Source: Desulfobacterales bacterium (GTDB lineage Bacteria; Desulfobacterota; Desulfobacteria; Desulfobacterales; JAHEIW01). From it: DNA of 64,000 nucleotides. Below the pieces are notes generated by a model. It was not told where the DNA came from, did no database searches, and worked only from the letters and a program-made list of their open reading frames with translations. Below are positions 25,363 through 34,259 of this stretch, in pieces (the first letter of the stretch is position 1; every line of letters starts with the position of its first letter). The translations under genes were made by a program, and so were the position numbers. The stretch lies in assembly GCA_030066985.1 (NCBI GenBank), contig JASJAN010000003.1:124001-188000 (forward strand), read 5' to 3'.

Positions 25363-27534
25363 CTATTCCGGTGGTAGTTCTTCTTCCCGAATCGTAGATT
25401 CGTCTGTCGATTCAACGAAGGGTTTATCCACCGTCCGTGTGGCGGGTTCATCGCCCTTTTGCAGGCGCTTAGATTCATCCGTTGTTGGGATGACAGGGCT
25501 GCCTGTCTCCTTTTCGACGGGTTGCACCGGCTGATCGGATGCCGTTTGCCCTGAGCGTAATGCAACTTTGACTTTTTTTTGGGTCCACTGACCGGCAACA
25601 GCCCCGTTAACCGGGTTCACCGATGCAAAGTGGATGTCCGATGGAACGATAAATTCCCGGGCCGGTTCGCCGCTGGTCGCCTTGATCATAAAATCCCCCC
25701 ATATCGGTGCCGCACCCCGACCACCGGTAATGCCGACACCATTTACATCGCGCATGCTGGCACCGCGATCATAGCCCACCCAAACACAAACACTCAGTGT
25801 GGGCGTGAACCCGGTAAACCAGGCATCACGAAAATCGTTCGTCGTACCGGTTTTGCCGGCTGCCGGCAAATCAAAGCCCGACCGCCGGACCACGCGACCG
25901 GTGCCAGCTGTTAAAACACCGCGCATCATATCAATGACTTGATAGCCAATGCTGGCATCCAGCGAACGCTGGCCGCGGACGATATGCTCTTCCAGCACCC
26001 GGCCCAGGGGATCCTCAACCCGGCGAATCCAGAACGGTTCATGGTGAACGCCACCGGTAGCAAAGGTGGCAAAGGCCGTGGCCATCTCGAGGGGGCTGAC
26101 ACTGGAGGTGCCCAAGGCCACAGAATATACGGGTGACAGCGGACTGGTAATGCCGCTGCGGCGGGCTACATCGACCACCGCTTCAGGTCCCACGCGCTCA
26201 ACCAACTGAGCAGCAATCACATTGACGCTTTTCATAAGGGCCTGCTTTAGAATCATGGGGCCTTCAAATTCGCGCCTGAAATTTTTCGGTCTCCAGTCAG
26301 GGGCGCCCACAACCGGAATGGTAACCGGTTTGTCTACAAAGACACTGGTTGGCATCAATTTCAGTTTTTCAAAGGCCGCATAATACAAAAATGGTTTAAA
26401 TCCCGAGCCGGGCAGACGGTTGTTTTCAACCGCGCGGTTGAATTCCGTTTCCGAATAATCTCTGCCGCCTACCATAGCTTTGACGGCGCCGGAGGTGCAT
26501 TCAACTGCCACCAATGCCCCCTGCGGGTGTGATTGGGAAGGATGGGTTGCGGAATCAGCTGCGCCCGGTATTCCCATTAATTGATCGAGCTTTATCAAAC
26601 CGCCTTGCAAGGATTTGACGGCCCAGGCTTGCTGCTGGGGGTCTAAGGTGGTGCTGACTTTCAAGCCGCCATGGTACACCACCTCCGGGCCGTATCGTTC
26701 TTCAAGATCCTTTAAAACCAGGTCGAGAAAGTAACTGCCCCTGGGGGAGCCGGCCGCAAGCGGTGCCAGTTGCAGATCGGCCTGTGAGGCGTCTTGAGCC
26801 TGTTCGGCGGTAATGTATCCCACTGCAACCATGCGGGCCAGCACCAGCTGCTGTCTTTTGCGGGCCCTTGCTAAATGCCGATAGGGATTGTAACGCGTCG
26901 GTGATTTGGGCAGCCCGGCCAGCAAGGCGGATTCAGCCAGATTCAGTTCCAGGGCCGGTTTGCCGAAAAAAGATCGCGCCGCCTGCTCTATGCCATAGGC
27001 CCCGACACCGAAAGGAATTTGATTTAAATAAGCTTCTAAAATTTCGCGCTTGCTGTATTCGGTTTCAATTTGCAGCGCCACCAGAAGTTCACGGAATTTA
27101 CGCATATAGGTCCGTCGGTAACTAAAAAACAGATTCTTGGCAAGCTGCTGGGTAATGGTAGAGGCACCTTGAATTTTTCCGGGCTCAAATAGGGTGATCC
27201 ACAACGCTTTTAATGTGCGCAGCTTATCCAGACCATGATGTTCCCAAAAGCGGTGGTCTTCAGTGGCGATCACCGCCTCAATAAAATCTGGGGAAATCCG
27301 GTTAAGGGGAACGACTTCCCGACCGCCGATGATCATCAATCTTTCGCCGGTGGCCGCGAATATTTCCGTCGGTGGCGTTTCAATAATGCGTCCAAGGGGT
27401 TCCGGCACCCGGGGCAGGTCGCTGAGCGCAACAAAAAACAGCCCGGCCGTCAGCAGGGCCCCCAAGCCGGCCACTGTTATCGCCAAATAAAAAATAATGC
27501 TAAAACGACGCACAAATACGGCAAACAGGCTCAT
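25363..27534 (-). CDS. mrcA: Penicillin-binding protein 1A (bifunctional glycosyltransferase/transpeptidase)
   Basis: Bifunctional peptidoglycan synthase of 723 residues. An N-terminal membrane helix is followed by the GT51 glycosyltransferase (AVIATEDHRFWEHHGLD, QGASTITQQLAKNLF) and the penicillin-binding transpeptidase with the SxxK motif in GSGFKPFLYY, the SxN motif in KSVN and KTGT in AGKTGTTNDFRD. The C-terminal 90 residues are low-complexity and charged, and probably disordered. It lies between an unknown membrane-anchored protein and the SPOR protein on the same strand, suggesting one envelope operon. Confidence 0.95.
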   Translation of the reverse strand: MSLFAVFVRRFSIIFYLAITVAGLGALLTAGLFFVALSDLPRVPEPLGRIIETPPTEIFAATGERLMIIGGREVVPLNRISPDFIEAVIATEDHRFWEHHGLDKLRTLKALWITLFEPGKIQGASTITQQLAKNLFFSYRRTYMRKFRELLVALQIETEYSKREILEAYLNQIPFGVGAYGIEQAARSFFGKPALELNLAESALLAGLPKSPTRYNPYRHLARARKRQQLVLARMVAVGYITAEQAQDASQADLQLAPLAAGSPRGSYFLDLVLKDLEERYGPEVVYHGGLKVSTTLDPQQQAWAVKSLQGGLIKLDQLMGIPGAADSATHPSQSHPQGALVAVECTSGAVKAMVGGRDYSETEFNRAVENNRLPGSGFKPFLYYAAFEKLKLMPTSVFVDKPVTIPVVGAPDWRPKNFRREFEGPMILKQALMKSVNVIAAQLVERVGPEAVVDVARRSGITSPLSPVYSVALGTSSVSPLEMATAFATFATGGVHHEPFWIRRVEDPLGRVLEEHIVRGQRSLDASIGYQVIDMMRGVLTAGTGRVVRRSGFDLPAAGKTGTTNDFRDAWFTGFTPTLSVCVWVGYDRGASMRDVNGVGITGGRGAAPIWGDFMIKATSGEPAREFIVPSDIHFASVNPVNGAVAGQWTQKKVKVALRSGQTASDQPVQPVEKETGSPVIPTTDESKRLQKGDEPATRTVDKPFVESTDESTIREEELPPE

Positions 27535-27554
27535 TAAGGTATCCAGTAGTATGT

Positions 27555-28457
27555 TTATTTATCTGGCAAGCTGACGGACAGGTCATCCCTCTCTGCTCCT
27601 TCAAGGTGCTCTCGCAATCGCCAGACGGCCCACTCCTGGCCCTGTATAATCAGAACGCGGCGCTGGCTGCCTTCAAAAAATTCAAAACCCAGTTCGATGA
27701 AACCGGACAGGGTTTCATCGGAGATGCCAACCCGCACGATCTGACCGGACGCTGCGAGCAACAATTCCGGGTGCGGTACCACGCTGCGACGCGCTTCTTC
27801 GTGAAATGCTTCCAGGGAATGAAAGAATTGATCGGCCGTGTAAATACGGTTTTTAAAATTGGGCAGCTCATCCAGAGATTCCACCAGGGCCACCTCGCCA
27901 CGTTCCAACTGAGACAACAGGCTGTGCCTAAGTTCAAGTTGCCGCAGCACGCGATTGTTGGCATCCAGTAAATAGACCATCAAACCACTACCAGACTTTT
28001 CAAAATACGTCCGACGCCAGCGGTCCTGGCTGATAAGAGCCAACAGGTCGAGCGGTGATATCATTTCCTGTGCAATTGACGACGCCAGATGCATATAGAG
28101 CCGGCGGAAATGGTCGGCTGATAGCATGACGCCATTTTCGGAGGTCACCCTGGCTGCAATTTGCGTAAACGTAGCTGCGCTGCGGGCTTCACGCTGTATG
28201 GCCTGGCGGTCGATCAGAATCTGCTCCAAGGCTTGCTGGGCAGTTTGGGTCCGGTGGCTTTTTTCCCAGATTGAGCCAGACTCAGGCCGCTCTGAATTGG
28301 TGGTCACCAGATAAGATCCCAATGCCCGTTCGATCCAATCAAATCGAAGCTCCAAAATAAAAATGGCGCTGATCAGAGTGAAGATCAAAAGGGGGCGCAG
28401 GGCAAACATTCTTTTGGCCCATTCTTTAAAATTGCTTGGCTCGGCCCAGTCAGTCAT
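27555..28457 (-). CDS. Uncharacterised membrane-anchored protein upstream of PBP1A
   Basis: Not recognised. The 300 residues have one N-terminal membrane segment (LLIFTLISAIFILELRF) and a periplasmic domain with helical and mixed parts; MVYLLDANNRVLRQLELRHS resembles a short extracytoplasmic sensor-like strand pattern. No enzyme motif is visible. It lies 20 bp before mrcA on the same strand, so an accessory role for the peptidoglycan synthase is plausible, as outer-membrane or inner-membrane activators of PBP1A are known in other bacteria. Confidence 0.75.
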   Translation of the reverse strand: MTDWAEPSNFKEWAKRMFALRPLLIFTLISAIFILELRFDWIERALGSYLVTTNSERPESGSIWEKSHRTQTAQQALEQILIDRQAIQREARSAATFTQIAARVTSENGVMLSADHFRRLYMHLASSIAQEMISPLDLLALISQDRWRRTYFEKSGSGLMVYLLDANNRVLRQLELRHSLLSQLERGEVALVESLDELPNFKNRIYTADQFFHSLEAFHEEARRSVVPHPELLLAASGQIVRVGISDETLSGFIELGFEFFEGSQRRVLIIQGQEWAVWRLREHLEGAERDDLSVSLPDK

Positions 28458-28505
28458 GATAATGGTATTCTAAGAAAAGGAGTGAATCGTGTCAAGGAAG
28501 TGAAG

Positions 28506-29267
28506 ATGAAGGTTTGCTTAAAAAACAAATATGTATCTGTTTTGCTGATCTGCGCAGGATCAGTCTTAGCAGCCACCCATTGTCTCAGCGCCGTGGTTGT
28601 CTATGACCGGGTGACAACCGTAGAAACACCAGTCTACTTGAAAGTGTTGACCAAAGGAAAGCTTTTTGCTGACGGCGGCCGACTCGTGGAATTTTATCTG
28701 GATGATCAGCGGCTGGGTAAAAATTTAACCGGCGGTGATGGTTACGGGTATCGAAAATACATTCCCCAGCGCCCGGGCATCTTCAAAGTGCGGGCCACCT
28801 CAGACGGCGAAAGTGGCAATGGTCTGCTACTGGTGATGAAAAAAAACGAAAAAGCCGTCCTGATTGAAATCGAAGGCGGATTTAAAGATGCATTTATCTC
28901 TGATATCGCAGCCGGTGCCGGCCGCCAGTCAGTTGAGCAACTGCTTAAAAAATACCGCATCATTTACTTGAGCCGCAATACCGGAATTCGAATGGCCCGA
29001 AATTGGCTGGATGAAAAGTCGTTTCCAGATGCACCGTTGCTGCGCTGGCGGGGTGCTCAAACACTTAACGCCCTGGAGAAGAAAGGTATTCAGCTGTATG
29101 CCATCATCGGTGGGCCGGCGGTAATTGCCGAAGCCGCCGACCATATTGAAAAAAGGTTTAGCTTCGATGAAACCCAGAAGGGGCAGACCGTAAGCGACTG
29201 GCACGAGCTGATGACAGAGTTGCCCCGAAAAAAACCCGTTGATCCTGCCAAAAACAAAAAAAAGTAA
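28506..29267 (+). CDS. Exported protein with a degenerate HAD/LNS2-like segment
   Basis: Protein of 253 residues with a signal peptide (YVSVLLICAGSVLAATHC). A beta-rich front half (GKLFADGGRLVEFYLDDQRL, RPGIFKVRATSDGE) precedes a stretch reading AFISDIAAGAG then YRIIYLSRNTGIRMARNWLD and FPDAPLL, which resembles the LNS2/lipin-type HAD fold. The catalytic DxDxT would be DIAAG here, so the second aspartate and threonine are missing and phosphatase activity is unlikely. I start at ATG 28506, six bases after AAGGAA; GTG 28482 sits directly on its putative ribosome site. It is divergent from the PBP1A operon. Confidence 0.7.
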   Translation: MKVCLKNKYVSVLLICAGSVLAATHCLSAVVVYDRVTTVETPVYLKVLTKGKLFADGGRLVEFYLDDQRLGKNLTGGDGYGYRKYIPQRPGIFKVRATSDGESGNGLLLVMKKNEKAVLIEIEGGFKDAFISDIAAGAGRQSVEQLLKKYRIIYLSRNTGIRMARNWLDEKSFPDAPLLRWRGAQTLNALEKKGIQLYAIIGGPAVIAEAADHIEKRFSFDETQKGQTVSDWHELMTELPRKKPVDPAKNKKK

Positions 29268-29379
29268 ATTGATAACACTATTGCCGACCGCCAAGCAATT
29301 TCCCAAGCCCCATTCCTATCAGATCGCTTAAGGATTAAAATTTTAAAAACGACGAAGCGTTGAGAGCTGAACCAAAGCT

Positions 29380-30747
29380 TTATTTAGGGCCTAAGTATTT
29401 GTGAATGGTCCCATCGTCAGCGACGGCATAGATTGCGCCGTTATTGCCCAAGGCAAGGGATGACAGTCCGTTACCCCGAAAATTCGTATCCTGGCTGCGG
29501 GTTGACAGATCGTAGCTGAACGTCAGCATGGCACTTGTCGATACGTACACGCAATTCTTCGTCACCACCGGTGAAGCAAGCGTTTGGCCGGGCAGACGAA
29601 ATTTGCGAGGCGTATCCTGATCATATACGAGGCTGCCGTCCTGTTGATCCAGCACTTCAATATGATCCTTGGCGACAAGGAAAAGGTGAGCTTCGGGGTC
29701 TGCCGCTGGCGTAGCTAATACTGGCTGGCCGGCATCGTGTGACCACAATTTTATCCCGGTTTCGATGTCATGTGCCAGCACAGTGCCGTCTTGACGCCCA
29801 AATACCATCATGCCGTTGGGCAACACGGCTGTAGAGGAATGTTTTTGAAAAGGGTGAAATTCATGCCAGACGACAGATAAGGTTTCATCCCATTCGAAGG
29901 TGCCGATACTGCAAAGATTGTCTGCAATCGCAATCAGCGGCAATTTTCGAGCCGTAAACACAGCTACTGAGGGATCAACAAACCCATCCGGGAACAAGGG
30001 GCTTTCATTGGCATTTCCAGGGGAAAACGCGGAAGTTATATCCCATAAAGCAGATACTGATTTAAACACATCCGCCTTGCGCGCCTGCAAAACTTCGCTG
30101 CCCCAATCGCACCGCCCCAAGGCTTTGCTGTCAAGCAGCTCAACTGATTTGCCGTTATCGCGCAAAGCTAAAAGTGCGCCCTGTGGACCTCCATCATCCA
30201 CTATGGTTACATATATAAATACAAGTGTGAATTCGCCCCAAGTGAGTATTTTTGGGGCACCGGAGGTGAAGCCGTCATTCATAATCGGAAATGACCAGCG
30301 GATTCGGCTGAATTCATCAACCTTGTGGAGGACGCTCTTTATTCGAGCGTCTGAGTGCCGGTGGTTGGAAACAACATAGATGTCCCCGTCTCTTGAAATC
30401 GCAGGTGTTGACATAATAGCAGCGGATTGAAAATCAGCGGCAAATGATCGGCGCCAGCGCTCATTGCCATCTTCTGAATTGATGGCGACCAGCTCTCCTT
30501 CGGCAGTTCCGAAGTAAATCACCTCTCGACCGTCGACGTCAACTCCGATGACCGGTGAAGAGGTTGATATTTTGTAAGAGCCGGAAACCCAGGCTGCTGA
30601 CAAAGCAAACCCACTTTCAACACCGACATAGCCCTGGCTGGGCAAATCACCCTGAAAATGTCTCCAACGCGGCATACCATGGCTGGCACAGCCAACCAGA
30701 ATCAACACACAAAACGCCCAAAAAACATTACGCAACAGTAACGTCAT
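29380..30747 (-). CDS. PQQ-type beta-propeller lipoprotein (BamB-like fold)
   Basis: Lipoprotein of about 455 residues: signal peptide ending in FCVLILVGC, then repeated propeller blades with the tryptophan-docking pattern, for example YFGTAEGELVAINSEDGNER, HDIETGIKLWSHDAG and VLDQQDGSLVYDQDTP. Members range from BamB of the outer-membrane assembly machine to unrelated scaffold proteins; without bam neighbours the role is open. The start at 30747 follows AAGGA by seven bases and opens a standard lipoprotein signal; an ATG at 30780 is less likely. Confidence 0.82.
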   Translation of the reverse strand: MTLLLRNVFWAFCVLILVGCASHGMPRWRHFQGDLPSQGYVGVESGFALSAAWVSGSYKISTSSPVIGVDVDGREVIYFGTAEGELVAINSEDGNERWRRSFAADFQSAAIMSTPAISRDGDIYVVSNHRHSDARIKSVLHKVDEFSRIRWSFPIMNDGFTSGAPKILTWGEFTLVFIYVTIVDDGGPQGALLALRDNGKSVELLDSKALGRCDWGSEVLQARKADVFKSVSALWDITSAFSPGNANESPLFPDGFVDPSVAVFTARKLPLIAIADNLCSIGTFEWDETLSVVWHEFHPFQKHSSTAVLPNGMMVFGRQDGTVLAHDIETGIKLWSHDAGQPVLATPAADPEAHLFLVAKDHIEVLDQQDGSLVYDQDTPRKFRLPGQTLASPVVTKNCVYVSTSAMLTFSYDLSTRSQDTNFRGNGLSSLALGNNGAIYAVADDGTIHKYLGPK

Positions 30748-30859
30748 ATAAAGGTCCTTTATCAGATATGAGTTCCGCAATGATCTTCTATCTTGTAAAC
30801 TGGGCGAACATTTATGTCAATATTTTCCCTAAATTCGAATGATTAAGGTTAATCAGGAC

Positions 30860-31180
30860 CTAATCAACCAGTTGATAGCCGGCAGCTTTCCAGGACGCCA
30901 CACCGCCTCTTAGCACCGTCACATTGGCATAACCGTCTTTTAGCAGTTTAGCCGCCTGACCGGCGGCACTCGCCTCCTTCGGTCAGGCGCAGTAAAAAAT
31001 GATTTCCTGACTTTTATCCAGCGTTGGTACGCTGGAAAGAAATTCCGCAAACGACAGCGCTCCTTCAAGCTGATTCTTTTTAAATTTCTCAGCATCATCA
31101 TAAGCACAAACCAAAAGGGCCCGGCCGGAGCTTATCTTTTGCCTGGCTTCATTTACCGATATGCGAACGGGTTCACTCAT
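30860..31180 (-). CDS. Rhodanese-like protein with in-frame TGA, candidate selenoprotein
   Basis: A rhodanese-fold protein of 106 residues if the TGA at 30983-30985 is read as selenocysteine (U66). The frame stays open on both sides: SGRALLVCAYDDAEKFKKNQ before, then IIFYCAUPKEASAAGQAAKL and NVTVLRGGVASWKAAGYQLV after, ending at TAG. In relatives the loop reads YCxCPxExxSA, so U66 takes the place of the second cysteine of the active loop. A 10-bp stem encloses the TGA (30953-30989). AAAGGAG precedes the ATG. Rhodanese-related selenoproteins are known from marine metagenomes. A simple nonsense mutation is the alternative, but the exact position argues against it. Confidence 0.82.
30953..30989 (-). 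promoter_or_regulatory. Candidate bacterial SECIS hairpin at the rhodanese TGA
   Basis: Read on the minus strand, CGCCTGACCG (30989-30980) pairs perfectly with CGGTCAGGCG (30962-30953). The TGA is in the 5' arm; a GGC/GCC inner stem with a GAGT tetraloop sits within the 17-nt loop, giving an apical G about 12 nt after the TGA. Location and loop fit bacterial SECIS elements. Confidence 0.65.
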
Positions 31181-31273
31181 TTTTTGCTCCTTTGGTATGA
31201 CGTGAATGGTGGTTTTTATAACATAGTTAGGATTAGCCCAGAAGCAACTGCAGAATTATAAGTAAAAGAAATG

Positions 31274-31313
31274 GGCTTTTGGCGTCTTTGCGTCTTAGCG
31301 CCTTTGCGTGAAA
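31274..31313. repeat. One-sided repeat of GCGTCTTTGCG units
   Basis: GGCGTCTTTGCGTCTTAGCG then CCTTTGCGTGAAAA: three to four degenerate 8-bp units, the same style as the other intergenic repeats but without an opposing arm. Confidence 0.55.
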
Positions 31314-31356
31314 ATCTAAAAGTGGAATTTTTTAGTGCGCGTATCCGGTGAACCAA

Positions 31357-32259
31357 CTACCATTGACGGTATTGATAATGACCGCGATGCAGGTTGTAAA
31401 GCACTTCGACGGAAAAAAGCAAAGCTACGGATGAATAGAAAATCCACATGAGAATCAGAATAACGGAGCTTAAAGACCCATATAAGACACTAACCTCTGT
31501 GATATGGCTGATATGCAGACTGAAAAGTTTACGGGCAATAAGCCAAAGCAGGCAAAACAATATCGCTGATATCAGGCGGTGCCGAAACCGTATTTTCACA
31601 TTTAAGAACAATTTGATGGTCACCAGGTAAAAAACGATCAAGACCACGGCAGATAAAAGATTTATCCGATGTGAAGTCAGAACCGGCATGGCCAATTTAT
31701 AGATCTGATGAACATAAGGGGTGTTGTTTATGGTATTTAAAACATGAGACCCCACAGTTGATAAAATTATCCAGATGAAGTTGGACATAAAGAACAGCAG
31801 ACCGGCAAAAACGCTGATAATAACATAAAAAGCCTGACCAAAAACCAGATGACGCGGCGGCAGCTTAAATATCCTACGATAGGATGTTTCAAGCGATTTG
31901 AAAAAAAGGCCACTAATGATTGGCAGCATTAAAAAATTAATGGCCTTAAAGGAACTGTAGCCGTCCGGGTTGATGACATGGGCTTTAATCCAACCTTTGG
32001 AGACAAAAGGAATGATATGATTGATCTCTTCTGCCAAGATCTCCGAGATATTGCTCGACAGCGCTGCATTGGCAACAAAAAATCCTTTAATAAAATCAAA
32101 TATCAGAATGCTTAGCGTCGAGAACGGAATAATGGATAGCAGAAAGACAAAAGATATTGAAAGCGACAGCGTAACACAATCATCTTTAGCAAATTTATTT
32201 AACGAGGCAATCAAAAGATGATAGCCCGGAATGTGTAAACGCATGACCCGTGTTTTCAT
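31357..32259 (-). CDS. YihY/UPF0761 family inner-membrane protein
   Basis: Polytopic protein of 300 residues in the YihY (formerly RNase BN-like, BrkB) family. About six hydrophobic segments are visible, including LSLSISFVFLLSIIPFSTLS, FYVIISVFAGLLFFMSNFIW and GSLSSVILILMWIFYSSVAL, the last a family hallmark that ends in VLYNLHRG. Function is unknown; nuclease activity originally ascribed to the family was later withdrawn. I chose the ATG at 32259; a TTG at 32328 would add 23 residues with no better ribosome site. Confidence 0.88.
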   Translation of the reverse strand: MKTRVMRLHIPGYHLLIASLNKFAKDDCVTLSLSISFVFLLSIIPFSTLSILIFDFIKGFFVANAALSSNISEILAEEINHIIPFVSKGWIKAHVINPDGYSSFKAINFLMLPIISGLFFKSLETSYRRIFKLPPRHLVFGQAFYVIISVFAGLLFFMSNFIWIILSTVGSHVLNTINNTPYVHQIYKLAMPVLTSHRINLLSAVVLIVFYLVTIKLFLNVKIRFRHRLISAILFCLLWLIARKLFSLHISHITEVSVLYGSLSSVILILMWIFYSSVALLFSVEVLYNLHRGHYQYRQW

Positions 32260-32354
32260 TATCGCTACCAGCAGGCCTTGACGGCCAGCGCCCCCTATCC
32301 CCCTAAAAATACTTTGTGGCCGAAACAAACTTCAGCGAACTTGATCGTCTCCTA

Positions 32355-32585
32355 TTAGGATTCCAATAGTTCAGCTGATAAATCTTCACGAACATCATAA
32401 TCCAATGACTTTATGTTTGGAAAAAGATCAACCAGAATGTCTTTTGATTTTTCGATGCTGTTGATGGCCCGAAACATCTTGTTGTTTTCAGTCCTGGTCA
32501 GATCCAGTTGTCCGCTAATTTCGTCAATATCATCCAGAATGAATTCGAGTTCATTGATGACTCGCAAAAGATCCTGAGCCTCCAT
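32355..32585 (-). CDS. Small acidic helical protein
   Basis: Not recognised. From the ATG at 32585, which has AGGAGG eight bases upstream, it encodes 76 acidic residues, probably two long helices (LLRVINELEFILDDIDEISG and SIEKSKDILVDLFPNIKSLD), likely coiled coil. No signal peptide or motif. It lies between the yihY and DUF3179 genes on the same strand. Confidence 0.6.
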   Translation of the reverse strand: MEAQDLLRVINELEFILDDIDEISGQLDLTRTENNKMFRAINSIEKSKDILVDLFPNIKSLDYDVREDLSAELLES

Positions 32586-32835
32586 AACATCCTCCTTTTT
32601 TTTAAGATCCCCCACTCCTGAAAAATTATCGGCAGTCGTACCGAAAACTTGAGCGATATTTAAACGCTCCCATTCAAACAGTCTGATGGCGGTATTCATT
32701 TGATTTTGTAGTTATATAGAAGGGATAAAAGATGTGAAGAGGAATCGGGGGCTAAGGTTCTCGTTTTCACCAGATCGAACTAGGCAGCAAGAACCCAGCA
32801 GCTTTTGGATAAAAACTTTGAAACTTGAAGCTGTA

Positions 32836-33474
32836 TCATTGCATAATTTTAGATTCAGGGTGCTTTTTCTGCCATTTCTCCCAGCGTGTATCTTCAAAGT
32901 CCAGCATCGGCAAGCGCCGGTTATAATAAACCCCCTGGATGCCCCTCAAACCTTTTTTATCTGGATACCATAATGAGCCGGTTTCTCGATCGTATAAAAC
33001 AAAGGTGCTGTCGTAAGTCCAGCCCGATGGCACCAGCTCGATGGCGCGCCCATCTATCCGGCGACTGTACACAGCCGCTAAATTGACAAGCGGTCAGTAG
33101 GCCGCTGCTATGGGTTTTTCTCCGACATGGCTATTGGCGACTTCGTGCCGCCAGAGTTTGGATACCGCATAGGCGTTGGCATGCTCGCCTTCGGCAATGC
33201 CAATAACGCGTTCATTTCTTCTGGCCGTTTGATTCGCTTCGCTAAACTGAGAATCATCAAGCGGGGTAAATGCATTACGCCCAATTCCATGTTCAAATCG
33301 ATGGGGCTTGAAACCAATCGATACGGCCTGGGTGATATCCCAGCGTTCACCATGCCGGTCGATGATGTAAGTTTTGCCATTTTCCTCGATAACCCGTGAA
33401 AACGCCTGACCCATTGCAATCCCTAAAATCAAGGATAGTATCAATACCTTCAAAAAAACAATGATTCTAAACAT
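32836..33474 (-). CDS. DUF3179-family exported protein with in-frame TGA, candidate selenoprotein
   Basis: Reading through the TGA at 33094-33096 gives one 212-residue protein with a signal peptide (FLKVLILSLILGIAMGQAFS). Both halves are clearly DUF3179: GIGRNAFTPLDD, VIGIAEGEHANAYAVSKLWR, HEVANSHVGEKPIAAAY before the TGA, and PLVNLAAVYSRRIDGR, YDRETGSLWYP after it. The family motif is YCPLxG..., and here it reads YUPL, so the TGA replaces its conserved cysteine. The frame is open to TAA at 32836. I start at ATG 33474, six bases after AGGAGG. Function of DUF3179 is unknown. Confidence 0.82.
33075..33093 (-). promoter_or_regulatory. Short hairpin after the DUF3179 TGA, possible SECIS
   Basis: Minus strand: CCGCT (33093-33089) begins immediately after the TGA and pairs with AGCGG (33079-33075) around the loop TGTCAATTT. 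A second weak hairpin (GGCTGT/ACAGTCGCC) follows. It is less convincing than the one in the rhodanese gene. Confidence 0.4.
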
Positions 33475-33562
33475 TTCCATCCTCCTGAAAAATTACAAGA
33501 TTTCAAACAAAATCGTTCTTGGGTAGAATTTTGTCGGTTGGAGGGATAAATAACTTACAGAT

Positions 33563-33713
33563 AGGGTGTCAGGTGTCAGTGTTCAGGTGTCAGGGAACAT
33601 AAGACTAAAATCAGAAAACAGTAAAAACAAGTGCTCAATGCCGCATCTGAGTGGCAAGGCTTCGAAAGTGGCCACTGAAGGTCTGACACCCGAAACCCGA
33701 CACCTGAAACCTT
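33563..33713. repeat. Composite inverted repeat, GGTGTCAGG family, copy 4
   Basis: Arms AGGGTGTCAGGTGTCAGTGT and GACACCCGAAACCCGACACC flank an interior homologous to 10218-10375 (CATAAGACTAAAATCAGAAA, GCATCTGAGTGGCAAGGC, GTGGCCA). It fills the gap between the Mth938-like and DUF3179 genes and ends at the stop region of the former. Confidence 0.85.
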
Positions 33714-33714
33714 A

Positions 33715-34059
33715 TCAACATGTGAGGTGGAAGGCTCCCGCCACATCCTGCCCCTCACCCACCAGGCGATTAAACGTAGCGGTGGCTTCGGCAGTTGTTT
33801 GGGCGATGACTTTGATCTGTTGGCTCTCAAGCGTCTGGCGAACGGCATCCGGCACTGCCATATTTCCGGCGTATCCCGTGCCAATAACCAAAATTTTTGG
33901 TCCGGCAGTCAAAATATCACCAATATCATCAGCGGCCAGACGGTGGCCTTGCTGCCGCCACCAATTACCGATAACTTCACCGCGAATTATTTTTAGATCC
34001 TGGTGGTATGTCGTCCCGTTTACCGTCATGTGACTGCCGGTGGCATATTGATCAATCAT
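33715..34059 (-). CDS. Mth938/AAMDC-fold protein
   Basis: Small protein of 114 residues of the Mth938 (DUF498) family, also found as NDUFAF3-like assembly proteins in mitochondria. Visible features: NGTTYHQDLKIIRGEVIGNW, then PKILVIGTGYAGNMAVPDAV and the C-terminal EATATFNRLVGEGQDVAGAF. No catalytic role is established. GAGG lies five bases before the ATG. Upstream is divergent from the phosphatase gene. Confidence 0.85.
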   Translation of the reverse strand: MIDQYATGSHMTVNGTTYHQDLKIIRGEVIGNWWRQQGHRLAADDIGDILTAGPKILVIGTGYAGNMAVPDAVRQTLESQQIKVIAQTTAEATATFNRLVGEGQDVAGAFHLTC

Positions 34060-34259
34060 TTCAACCTCGCTTTTAATCTCATTTCGTTTCGGATGCCATT
34101 ATTTAAGAGTCTTCCAGAACCTAAGACCCTGATAAAATAAATCAAGTCCGGTCAACCGCGATGCCTGAAATTGCTTTCCATAAGATTATGTGCTTTAAAT
34201 GATAACGGCCTAATATATTCGCCAACAGTAAAAACATATTGGCTGAGCATATCTTCAAT

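Noticed and set aside
30860-31180. Rhodanese-like gene as a simple nonsense pseudogene
   Set aside because: The only defect is one TGA at a conserved cysteine column within a strong hairpin; the flanking frame is intact. Selenocysteine fits better, though it is unproven.
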